This document shows, piece by piece, positions 48,680 to 58,014 of a stretch of 64,000 nucleotides of DNA. Position 1 is the stretch's first letter. Each line of letters starts with the position of its first letter. Made by a program: the position numbers and the translations under genes. The notes under the pieces are model-generated. The model searched no databases. It had not been told where the DNA came from and saw nothing but the letters and a program-made list of their open reading frames with translations. The DNA comes from Lasiosphaeria ovina (taxonomy: Eukaryota; Ascomycota; Sordariomycetes; Sordariales; Lasiosphaeriaceae), in assembly GCA_033439765.1 (NCBI GenBank), contig JAULSN010000005.1, forward strand, positions 3,301,001-3,365,000. Reading direction: 5' to 3'.

Positions 48680-49650
48680 CGCCGCCTTTCTACCTACTTT
48701 ACGAACCTTTCTACCCTCTTCGGCTTTAAGGAATCTATAGTACTATTCCATATTACCGCTATTATCGGGTCCCTTAGTAAATCCATTATATCCATTACCG
48801 TATCGGGCGATAATTCCCGCGTAAACTTTCCCTAGAAGTTACCGATTACTTTCTCGATGTCTACGGCGCTAACTGGCCTAGTATTTCCCAGCTCTTTAGC
48901 CCCGTTCTTAATCGCCTAAGTAAGTAGAGCGGTTCCCTATACCTAGGTAAGTTTCCTCCGGGAAGGTGGCGGCGGCAACCCGCCCTCAACGCTGGATAAA
49001 GACGAAGATACAGAGCTATCGCTAACAATAGCATTCACGTCAGGATCTACGCGCATTGCTTCATCTTCCTTCCGAGCCGCCCGCCGAGCCGCCGCGAGGG
49101 CACTCTTTTCCGCCGACGATTTCTTCTTTCGCTTTGACCGTTATTGCGATTCCTCGGGGGTACGCATCTAGGAACCAGTGGCTTTTTCGCCCCCGAGGAT
49201 TTCATCAAGGAGGTCCTTCGTATTAGAATTCCCTAGCATATAGGGCCTGGACTTCATCCATCGGCCCTCTATACTAAAATTCGCCTCCAATACGCCCCAG
49301 AGGTCCTCACTCGTAAGAATCCTCCCGGTCTCAACGTTAAAAGAAGCTCCCGAATAGTCCAACATCCACTTAACCTACTTCGCCTTCTTCTTCATCTTCA
49401 TCCAACAATCCTGGCATTATATAAATATTAGGGTTAGGCCAGTCCGCTTATTGAGCTCGGTAGCCCACGCCTCATACACATCACGAAGAAAGCCGCCGCC
49501 TTTTTTAGTGGTTACGAGCAGACCTTCCAAATAGGAAACATATACTTCCTTAATTAATTCGTAAGTAAGCTCCAACGACCAGTTCATACGGGACTTCTTC
49601 GCCTGCGTATAACTATCAGACTAACTATCAACACTATCAACAGGACTATC
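48680..49650 (-). pseudogene. Harbinger Myb/SANT-like accessory protein (RIP-inactivated)
   Basis: Minus-strand frame, with a Myb/SANT-like start at about 49590-49440 (MNWSLELTYELIKEVYVSYL, then GGFLRDVYEAWATELNKRTG), the MKKKAK segment near 49390, and an open stretch 49168-49365 (MLDYSGASFNVETGRILTSE). It continues through a Lys/Ala-rich linker near 49080-49140 to a conserved-looking C-terminal block near 48720-48850 (RELSPDTVMDIMDLLRDP, then NSTIDSLKPKRVERF). In Harbinger systems this protein binds the TIRs and brings in the transposase. Several TAG stops; dead. Confidence 0.8.
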
Positions 49651-49664
49651 AACAGGACTATCAA
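49624..49664. repeat. 12-bp tandem repeat actatcaacagg, about 3.5 copies
   Basis: actatcaac / actatcaacagg / actatcaacagg / actatcaac, near the 5' end of the Myb-like gene. Confidence 0.85.
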
Positions 49665-50175
49665 CTAGTGCCGGGGTCCGGGACCCTCTCTACCGTTGAG
49701 GTAACGACCGGATCGGTAGATTCTGTACCGGCTACCAGCCGGGCACAGGGAGGCCGGCATCTTCATTTTCGTCACGGTCGGAAAGGTCGTCTTCGTAAGG
49801 CCGTTGTTCGCCGTCTTCGCCGGCATTACTTTCTTCGGTATCGGACCCGCTAAGCAGGGCGGCAGGAAGGCTTTGTCGGAGTTCATACATCGCGCGGGCC
49901 GGGTGCGGGCTTTGAGAGGTCATCTTGCGGTCGTTACGCGGGCTTGCAACAACACCACAGAGAATATAGCTTGTTTACTTCGTGAACAAAGACTCAGGGC
50001 AGAAGACAGAAAACACCACATATTCGGCGAGCGGGGCATCACGTCAGGCATCAGGGATCCCGAATTTGGTGCCCAACCTAGCCAAATTCAGCCTAATCGG
50101 CCTGCATGGGGCCCTGGCCAGTACTTGGACGGCTCCCCACTGTTTTTTGGCTGTGGCGTTGTACTCTTTGCATTA

Positions 50176-50230
50176 CTTGTGCAATTGCTAGCCTAGCCGG
50201 TGCTCGCTAGCCGGTGTGTCGATCAGGACC
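50176..50230 (-). repeat. Right TIR of the Harbinger element
   Basis: 55 bp ending gtgtcgatcaggacc, inverted match of the left TIR, followed by tta. Confidence 0.93.
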
Positions 50231-50528
50231 TTATCTCAGTGCCTCAGACTCTTTCCGACAAAGGGCGCTGCCACGCTGAATAGCCCGTGCCGATGTACTG
50301 TTTCCGCCAGGGTGGTGAAAATCTCAATCTGAACTCTCCCCTGTCTCGAATTCGGTCTAGCGTGGGGCGCATGGGCCTCCGGCCTTACCCCGCGTTTCTA
50401 ACACGTTCAAACAACCAGCACTTCGGAATCTGCTCATCGTTGACGGCAACCATCCTGCAGATATTAGAGCAGAAGCAGGGTTCTACCACTAGCGCGACAA
50501 TAAAACTGAAGTTCAGGATGATCTTTTT

Positions 50529-50582
50529 GTGGGCGAGGAAAGGTGGGCGAGGAAAGGTGGGCGAGGAAAGGTGGGCGAGGCG
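50529..50582. repeat. 14-bp tandem repeat, about 3.9 copies
   Basis: gtgggcgaggaaag at 50529, 50543, 50557 and a partial copy at 50571. It lies in a 141-codon open frame (50287-50712, plus) with no recognisable domain; I do not call that frame a gene. Confidence 0.85.
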
Positions 50583-50772
50583 AGTAAAGACTGGTGGGGT
50601 GGCGCCAAACTTGGCCGCGGTGCAGTCAGATCTGAACACAAGTTGGTGGTTGGGACACGAGCAAGATGATAATGTCAATGCCACGGCAGGTGCTGTGGTG
50701 GCGCTGATGTAGCTGTTTAACTTTCATTGGTCGCATCCTATTTAGAGTGTGGTCCATGCGTCGGCCTCGCGC

Positions 50773-50930
50773 GTGCTCAGCACCTGCCCCGCACCTGCCC
50801 CGCAGCACCACCTATTTCTCTACGCCCTGTGTGGTCCCTGCGATAGCTTCTTCTTTTCCTTCCTTAGCTTTAGATTCCACAATAAAGGTTACGTTCAGCT
50901 GCTCGTTGGCCGGTCAAGATCTCTCCCTTA
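50773..50930 (+). repeat. LTR-like direct repeat, copy 1
   Basis: Shares with 52411-52545 the blocks cacctgccccgcacc, cacctatttc, tgcgatagcttcttcttttc, agctttagattccacaata and aggttacgtt. The gcttcttcttttccttcc...agctttagatt block resembles the LTRs of A and C, so it may be a decayed chromovirus LTR piece. Confidence 0.7.
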
Positions 50931-50951
50931 TGATAGTCAAGTATTAAACGA

Positions 50952-51679
50952 TCAGCCAATATCTTCTTCAACCCATACAGTATTCCATATCTCTTCAAAG
51001 CCTCTTTGAGAATTCTTTTCCGTCTCTTGACTAAGCCTTAGACAGAATTGGATAAACTTAGGCGAGCAATTTTGTACGATATAATTTCCAATAGAGTGTA
51101 TAATCGAGTTATTTACTCGTTTATAGTCATTGCTATATCGTATTAGCGTTATCTTTAATACTGGACCTATTATACGTAGGCTTGAACATACATTATCATT
51201 TCCGTTTCTTTGGAACACATGAGAATCGTTAACGGTGTTGATTGTGAGAGTAACGTCCAGCGTTTTCCGATCCGCCTCTATTCTATGATTAGAGGACGCT
51301 TTAGTTCGCCGCCTAAAGCCTTCTCGTAAATATTTATTGCAATACTATCATCGCCATTGCCGGGCTTTCGTGGTGATAATCCATGTATTCTTTTTTGTTT
51401 AATAATTTCTTCGAGTTTATTAAAGAGTCGAATTAATTGGATATATGCAAACCATTTAATCGGCCCTGTTTCGTGAAATATAAATGTTTGTAAAGTTTGG
51501 AATGCAAGAGAAACTCGTTGATCTTGACTTGTAGTACCTGGGGGTAAAGCCGTTTGAGAAAGTAATAACGTCCACTTATCCCAAAGACTCTCGCAAATAC
51601 GAGCGAAGGCTTCCGCTGGTATATCTTGGAAAATTATATGAGCGAGTACAGGTACTCTATTCTCTATACACGCGTCCAT
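50952..51679 (-). CDS. Hypothetical gene or remnant, probably two exons
   Basis: On the minus strand, 51278-51679 encodes 133 aa starting MDACIENRVPVLAHIIFQD and containing AFQTLQTFIFHETGPIKWF and IIKQKRIHGLSPRKPGNGDD. A second open segment in another frame covers about 51330-50952 and ends WNTVWVEEDIG, with CSSLRIIGPVLKITLIRYSN inside. The two overlap around 51278-51330, which suggests an intron near there, but no splice pair that keeps the frame is convincing. The protein looks globular and helical, with no domain I recognise. It sits between the direct repeats 50773-50930 and 52411-52545 and is not heavily RIP-altered. Confidence 0.45.
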
Positions 51680-51904
51680 AATAGCAATATTAAAGTAAGA
51701 AGAGTTAAAGAAGAAAGGGGATAGCGTAAAAAGGTATTGTAGGATTTTAAATATAAGACTCCGCTTAATATATTAACTAGACACGTCGAGCTGTCTGGCC
51801 CATTTTGAGGGTTAGGCCGGTGTGTGGTTTGGCTTGGTCCTGAACTGGCTCTGAAACCACAAGAGATCGAGGTACGGCCAAACCGGTCTGACCCCCCAGA
51901 ACCG

Positions 51905-52345
51905 GTCAGAGCAAAACATACACAGCCAAACCACAGCCAAACCACAGCCAAACCACACAGCCAACCCGCCCAGCCAACCCGTACAGCCAACCCACACAAC
52001 TAACCCGCACAGCTAAACCACACAGCTAAACCACACAGTCAACCCACACAGCCAAACTACACAACCAAACCAGCCAAGCCGTCCAGACCCCGGCCAGAAC
52101 CATAGCCAACCCACAGCCAACCCACACAGCCAACCCATACAGCCAACCCGCACAGCCAACCCGCACAGCCAACCCGCACAGCTAAACAGCACAGCTAAAC
52201 AGCACAGCTAAACCACACAGCTAAACCACACAGCTAAACCACACAGCCAACCCATACAGCCATCCCATATAGCCAACCTACACAGCTAACCTGCACAGCT
52301 AAACCACAGACAAACTACACGGTTAAGCCATATACCAAACTACAT
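51905..52345. repeat. Degenerate minisatellite, 9-11 bp unit (cacagccaaccc)
   Basis: About 440 bp of imperfect copies of cacagccaaccc, cacagctaaacca and related forms. It has strong strand bias: A and C on plus, almost no G outside agc. Copies differ mainly by C/T, so slippage and RIP-like change both acted. Confidence 0.85.
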
Positions 52346-52410
52346 AGCTGAACTAAGATATCTAAACTAATAGCTCATAATAATATAGATAAGTAATTAA
52401 ATAAATTACT

Positions 52411-52545
52411 CTCAACACCTGCCCCGCACCACCGCCTATTTCCCTGCGCCCTCTGCGGTCTCTGCGATAGCTTCTTCTTTTCCTTCCTTAGCTTTAGATT
52501 CCACAATAAAGGTTACGTTTAGCTGCTTGTTGGCCAGTCAAATAC
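52411..52545 (+). repeat. LTR-like direct repeat, copy 2
   Basis: Direct-oriented match of 50773-50930; the pair brackets about 1.5 kb with the unknown gene remnant and the minisatellite. Confidence 0.7.
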
Positions 52546-52581
52546 TCTCGTGACCTGGAGTTCGTTGCAAGTGATAAAGAT

Positions 52582-52657
52582 TGTTGCAAGCGATGGAGGC
52601 TGTTGCAAGCGATGGAGGCTGTTGCAAGCGATGGAGGCTGTCGCAAGCGATGGAGGC
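52582..52657. repeat. 19-bp tandem repeat, four copies, with an inverted partial copy
   Basis: tgttgcaagcgatggaggc repeated with a 19-bp period; one copy has tcgcaagc. Directly after it comes ccttcatcgcttgcag, an inverted version of the unit, so a hairpin could form. Confidence 0.85.
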
Positions 52658-52991
52658 TCGCCTTCATCGCTTGCAGTCTCCATCAATTGCAGTAAAGGGA
52701 CCACCAACTCTAGTTATAAAACACGAGAGGTTTCATAAGCGTGCTTCCCGAAGAATACCCCGTTCTCAGCTACCGGTATATTTAACTCAAGCGCTTGTAT
52801 GATGAACATCCAAGCCAAACTCAACCCTAATTACCTACCTATATTCCTAACATTGGTCTTCACACGGTAAACGGCAACTATATAACTTCTTGAGCCACCG
52901 GCTCTAGTTATACATAATGAATAAACAAACCCCAACATGGTCATGTTCATAATCCCTCGAACACCGACACTCGTACGACGACCAACGCCAA

Positions 52992-53124
52992 AGATGCCCG
53001 ATAGGAAAAGAGATGCCCGATTGGAAAAGAGATGCCCGATTGGAAAAGAGATGCCCGATTGGAAAAGAGATGCCCGATTGGAAAAGAGATACCCGATTGG
53101 AAAAGAGATACCCGGTAGGAAAAG
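52992..53124. repeat. 19-bp tandem repeat, seven copies
   Basis: agatgcccgattggaaaag at 52992, 53011, 53030, 53049, 53068, 53087 and 53106. Outer copies carry gatagg or gatacc variants. The period is not a multiple of three, so any reading frame cycles through three versions (MPDRKRDARLEKRCPIGKE on plus, 52937-53173). No gene is called. Confidence 0.92.
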
Positions 53125-53334
53125 AGATGCTAACACCTTAGTCCTTACGACGCCCTCCACTAAACCCTCATAGGCCGTACCCCTTAGTCGGAAGAGTACA
53201 TCTACCTCGAGTAGCGTTACCGTAGGGCAGTCTCGTCACGCGCGGCCAGGGAGAACTACTCGAGTACGATGGTGGTCTGGGGTAGGGCCAAGCGTTGTCG
53301 GATAGGGCTGTGACCGAGTCTACCCCGGTAGGTA

Positions 53335-53364
53335 CACCTCTGCCGGGATTACAAAAGTTAGCGC
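53335..53364 (+). repeat. Left TIR of the Tc1/mariner element
   Basis: 30 bp from cacctctgccgggatt to gttagcgc; exact inverse of 54782-54811. Confidence 0.95.
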
Positions 53365-53639
53365 AGTGAATTGACAAGGGCCTTGGCCAGGGTGTGTTCC
53401 GGGGTTAGTCAGCCTAGGCAAGCCGCACACGCAATCATGGAAAACAAAGTCAATCTTCTAGCGATTTCTATGGGGATGTACCTCTATCAATCAAAATCCA
53501 ACTGCTCTAGCGCATCCGCAATGCACGCTCTGACGAGAGTCACGTAATGGCTTCCAGAGCTCTGGCAGTTACCGACCTTCTTAATCCATCTCCAGATCCA
53601 GAGCTACTACAAACCCCATAACGGAGGCAAAGATCAAAA

Positions 53640-54715
53640 GAACTCAGTCGTGATGAGAAGCTTAAGGTCCGTGGTTTACGCGAATTTTTGAAGCTCAGCT
53701 ACGGCGAGATCTCCAAAGCGACAGGCTATACCTCTCGGCAAGTCCAACTCGCAGTAAATAGGCCGGTTACCCCTAAGAAGCAAAGACGGAGGAAAGGTAG
53801 ATATCTCCCTACCTATTTTACTAGTATTTTACTTACTTTTTATCTAGGAGCACTCCGAACACCCTAAAAGGACCGTCTATACGCCTGGCTTCTCCAAGAT
53901 AAAGCCAACCAACTCGTAGCTCTTTACCAACTTCGATACTACGTCCCCCCCGATCTCGTAGTTTACGGAGAAACAGCTCTCGTTCGAGCAGTCCACGATA
54001 TTGGAGGCGAATCTAGAATCCGACCGAGGAAGGTATATCTCACAGAGGCACATAAACGACGCCGTCTCCGTTAGTGCTAAGAGTAGTTAGCTCTTCGGCC
54101 GAATCCGGAAGACTGGGATTCTTTTATTTGGTCTGATGAGACGTGGGCTGTTAACGATCCGATGTGGAAGAAGCGCGTTATTCTTCTCTCAAATCAAAAT
54201 ATCGAGGACTTTGCTCTGAAAAGGAGGAAACCTAATAGCTGGATGTTCTAGGGCTGCTTCGTAGGCGGAAGAAAGGGGCCTTGCTTCGTCTAGGAAGAAG
54301 AATACGGAGGTATCGGTATAGATAACTATATCCAGTATGTCGTTCCTCTTATCGCGCAATTTTATTACGAAGCCCAGGCTACCTGCTTCTAGCAAGATAA
54401 TACCTCTGCTCATAGAGCGAGACGTACAAAGGCAAGCTTGATGGGACTGGGAGTTACTTTAGTATAGTGGCCAGCCTATAGCCCTGATCTCTCACCCATC
54501 GAGAACGTCTAGCCTTAGCTAAAAAACTATATCGAGGCGAATACAGGGCAGGATCTCCAAGATCTGGATAAGCCAACTCTACGAAGGCTTCTTTTATAAG
54601 CGTGGGAGGCAGTTCCGGAAGAGTTTCTCTTATATTTAGCTCGTGGTATGGTCCGGAGGTGCCAGCTGCGCATCGCTGCAGGAGGCGGTACAATAAATTA
54701 CTGATTTTGCACCTT
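53640..54715 (+). pseudogene. Tc1-like DD34E transposase (RIP-inactivated)
   Basis: The N-terminal part reads VRGLREFLKLSYGEISKATG near 53668-53730, an HTH domain. The catalytic core shows the first Asp in FIWSDETWAV (Asp 54135-54137), the second in QDNTSAHRA (Asp 54396-54398) and the Glu in YSPDLSPIENV (Glu 54501-54503). That gives 34 residues between the last two, the Tc1 DD34E signature. TAG replaces Trp in WMF*GCF and ENV*P*LK. A shift of frame appears necessary between the N-terminal part and the core, near 53800-54100. It would cut and paste the element at TA sites. Confidence 0.9.
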
Positions 54716-54781
54716 AAATAGCCCTGTTCTTTGTGCATGCACCCCCTGTCTATTACCCTTGCCTAGCGGCTTGGATGTATC

Positions 54782-54811
54782 GCGCTAACTTTTGTAATCC
54801 CGGCAGAGGTG
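54782..54811 (-). repeat. Right TIR of the Tc1/mariner element
   Basis: 30 bp from gcgctaactt to cagaggtg; followed by TA. Confidence 0.95.
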
Positions 54812-54813
54812 TA

Positions 54814-55231
54814 GGGGACGGGTGAGTGTGTCTGCCTGGGCAGGGGGGTTTGTGGGTAGGTCTTGGTCCGCTCAGACCGGAGGTGCTTGGAGAGGCACGA
54901 CCCGTAACCCGCGCCCCACTTCCCTAATCTATTCTTCAGCCAATTTCTGATTAGTCCATACGACGCTTCCCGTACACGATACATATATGTACCTATAGGG
55001 CCCTTACAAAGGGATACTGTTCATGACCCTGGTAGACCATCATCCGAGACCCTCGCAGATTTCACTAAGGCGATCTAGTCAATGCACCAGCGGGGTGGGC
55101 GAGATTCGTGACCAGGCAGGTACTTAATAAATGAGTTAACCTTCAAACCTTCAAGGAGCTTATCGAATACGGGACTGTTGTGCTGGCAGCCGCATGGCGC
55201 GGGCTGCCTTTAGAAGATCATTTATATTGTC
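54814..55231. other. Unique-looking spacer, no gene recognised
   Basis: Not strongly RIP-altered sequence between the mariner element and MULE copy 1. Short frames only. Confidence 0.5.
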
Positions 55232-55239
55232 TATATTAA

Positions 55240-57994
55240 GGGAAATGCTACACAGCACTTGCGTCTGACTATCCAGCACTGAAAAAGTGGGTCTCAGCCC
55301 CACTCTACTTCTTCGCCAGCTGCCCGCCGCCCGGCCGGCCGGCCGCTACTTCCTAAAAACTGCCTCTACTATAATAAACCTTCCTACATCCTTCTTATAG
55401 ATCTTTTCTACTTTCTTCCTGCATCACATCACACTAAACCTAGCCGCTGCTACCGGGCTTACTATAGCAAAAGACGTACGTATCTGGCTTAGGCTTTAAT
55501 TGCATCGCTAACTTCCATACTTCTAGATCTAATACGCCCTTATGGCCGCCGCCCGAGCGGCTCTATACAACCCTTGACGATCTCTTCGATGCGATTACTA
55601 CCCATACCAACGCTAATGGATACTCGATCGTAAAGAACGGGTTTAACGGTGGGCGAGCGCGGTTCCGATATGCTAAGGGCCGTACTTACTCGGCTAGAAA
55701 GAGCGTCATATATAAAACGAAGAAGCGAAACACTTCGACCTAGATAATAGGCTATCCTTTCAAAATCAGTACAAAATAGTAGCTTAACGGGCAGTGGAAG
55801 GTCGAAGTTACTAATAACTCTATTTATAACTATAACTAGAATAAGACCTCGGTATTTACTTATAATAAAGCCAAGGATCTTATATCGTATCGAGAAGAAG
55901 TAATCAAGCTTATAAATAGCGGCATCCGACCTACCTAAATTCTCATAGCTATTCGTAACTATACTTCTAATACTACGGCCAAAGATATCTACAATATAAT
56001 CTAGTATTATCGCCATACTAAGCTAAAAGGCCGCTCACCTCTCTAGTCTCTTTACGAAGACTTCCTTCTTCTTAGTACTAAGTATAAGTATATAGATATA
56101 CGTAACGAGTATGGCCATATTATATCCCTTACGATCGCGCTAAAGAGTGGTCTTAAGCTTCTTTAGTAGTATCCGGATATATTACTTCTCGACTTAACCT
56201 ATAAGACTAACTACTATAATATACTAATATTTAATACTTACGGAGTTACGTACGAGAATAAAACGTTTACTTAGGCTATTATATTTATAAGTAGCGAGAA
56301 GGAATACTATTACTAGACGGTATTACGTAGTATAATTAATATTATAACGAAGAGTAGTATCTAGAGCCCTCGTTATATCGTTTCTAATCGAGAACTTACG
56401 CTACTAAAGGTAATTAATAAAGGCCCTTAGTAGACTATTCCATACTTACTCTACCGCTAGTACGTAAATATAAACGTCCTTACTAAAACTCGCCGCTTTT
56501 TTCCTACCGTAATTAAGGAAGATGGTATCTATAAGCGCTACCCCAAGTTCCGAGAGTTTCTCCAAGAATAGAATGCTCTTCTCGCCGCCTTAACTTAGGA
56601 GGCTTTCGATCGCCTTCTATAGTAGTTCAAAACCCCCGGCCGGCACCCTAAGAGAGCTATTAAGTACGCTATAGATACCTAGATCGAGCTATAGAAGGAG
56701 AAGCTCGTTACGTTTTGGGTAGATTAAGTACCGTACTTTAGGTATATTACGATATCGGTAGTAGAGTTAGCGTACTCTATAATTAAAAAGTACGTTATTA
56801 GCTCTTAAGCCGACCTTAAAAGCGTTTTCGACCGTCTCTACTTATTCTAGAAGAACCAAAAGAACGATATCGATATTATCGCCGCTAAAGGTACGAATAA
56901 AATTAGGGCCGATACTAACTAATAACTATTTAGCTAGATCCGTAGCTAGGTCTCTTCCTACGCGTTTGATCTTATAAGTAAGGAAGTCGCCGCCTTACCT
57001 ACGAAGAATACTACTCTAGGAGAATACGATTAGTATTCCCCTTATACTATTATTACTACTTATAGCCTGCCTTGCCGTCACACTCTATACCGCCACCTTA
57101 TAGGTCTTGGCCCTCTCGAGCTTGGCCAGATCGATCGCTACTAGTGGTAGTACCGGCCGGATCTTATAGATAAAGAGCGTATATAGCGCCCGGATATCCC
57201 ACTTAATCCGCTAGAAGTTAAGGGAAAGGAACGGCCTATAGGGGCTCTTAGTAGTATACGTAAGAAAGGATTAGGATCCACCGGTATAAAACGCGATACC
57301 TCTACGTTCGAGATCGAAGAAGCTATCGAAAAGGCTACTACCGTGCCCTCGTCTATAGCACTAGTAGTGATATAGTAAGGCCGTGGCCGTGGCCGCCCTC
57401 GTGGCCGCCCTCGCGGTAGTAGCCGTAGTCGAGGCTCCAGCCGTAGCCGAGGCCGAGGCTCTGCTCAGGAGGCTCCGGCTCCGATCGTTATCGACGATAA
57501 TACTAATATTGAGGCTGAGGCTAGCCCCCCCCTAGAAGGTCAAGCCGTTACGACTACGTAGCTAGGCCTTACGCGGCTGGATCTACGTGGTACCGATACC
57601 TACGATGCCGGTATAATGCCGCCACGGGCGTATTAGCGCGTAGTTCCGGGCCTTACTATAGTAGATCCTGAGGTCGAAGACCTATATAACGCTCTACTTA
57701 ATGAGATCGCTACTGAAGAGGCTAAAGAGATCGCCGAGCTTTAGTAGTAGTAGTAGTAGTAGTAAACGGCTATTTTAGGTAGTTAATTGAGATCTATCTA
57801 GTATCTGGCTACCTTCAAATATGATATATTAAGGCTAGCGCGCGGCTGGCTGTAAATACCTGAATATTAAGGCCGCCACTACCAAAGTACGTACATCGCG
57901 ATCTTGGTGGGCAGCTGGCAAAGAAGTAGAGTGGGGCTGAGACCCACTTTTTCAGTGCTGGATAGTCAGACGCAAGTGCTGTATAGCATTTCCC
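55240..57994 (+). mobile_element. MULE DNA transposon, copy 1
   Basis: 2755 bp with TIRs of about 89 bp (outer end gggaaatgctacacagcact) and an 8-bp target duplication tatattaa (55232-55239, 57995-58002). Encodes a plus-strand MULE transposase. RIP-altered, with the outer left end better preserved than the end facing copy 2. Confidence 0.94.
55490..57765 (+). pseudogene. MULE transposase, copy 1 (RIP-inactivated)
   Basis: The frame includes PPERLYTTLDDLFDAITTHT near 55550-55610, FAR1-like start, NANGYSIVKNGFNGGRARF, then the MULE core with the first Asp in DILLLDLTYKTNYY (Asp 56191-56193). The second acidic position reads IVSNRELTL (Asp to Asn, about 56380-56405). C-terminal AT hooks GRGRGRPRGRPRGS lie at about 57379-57420. 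A run of seven TAG codons (57742-57762) precedes the TAA at 57763-57765; copy 2 has seven CAG there. No in-frame ATG is visible upstream, so the start cannot be placed. It would cut and paste the element in the nucleus. Confidence 0.9.
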
Positions 57995-58014
57995 TATATT
58001 AATTACTTTATTTT

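Larger units (their letters stand above)
39844..50230. mobile_element. PIF/Harbinger DNA transposon, interrupted by element C
   Basis: Terminal inverted repeats of 55 bp (39844-39898 and 50176-50230) match at all but about one position. The target duplication is TTA. Inside are a DDE transposase (plus strand, about 47.1-48.3 kb) and a Myb/SANT-like protein (minus strand, about 48.7-49.65 kb), the two-gene content typical of Harbinger. Both are RIP-damaged. The 6748-bp Gypsy element C sits between 40319 and 47068; without it and one duplication the transposon is about 3.63 kb, a normal size. The short frame 39890-40138 next to the left TIR has no recognisable domain. Confidence 0.92.
53335..54811 (+). 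mobile_element. Complete Tc1/mariner element
   Basis: 1477 bp with perfect 30-bp TIRs (53335-53364 and 54782-54811, outer end cacctctgccgggattac) and TA at both borders (53333-53334, 54812-54813). It carries a plus-strand transposase with the DD34E spacing of Tc1-like elements. The transposase has RIP-type stops but the TIRs are intact, so it could still be moved by a related enzyme. Confidence 0.95.

Noticed and set aside
49804..50196. 130-codon open frame on plus
   Set aside because: It overlaps the Harbinger right TIR and is antisense to the flank of the Myb-like gene; no domain.
50287..50712. 141-codon open frame on plus
   Set aside because: Contains the 14-bp tandem repeat and no recognisable domain; the antisense frame is equally open.
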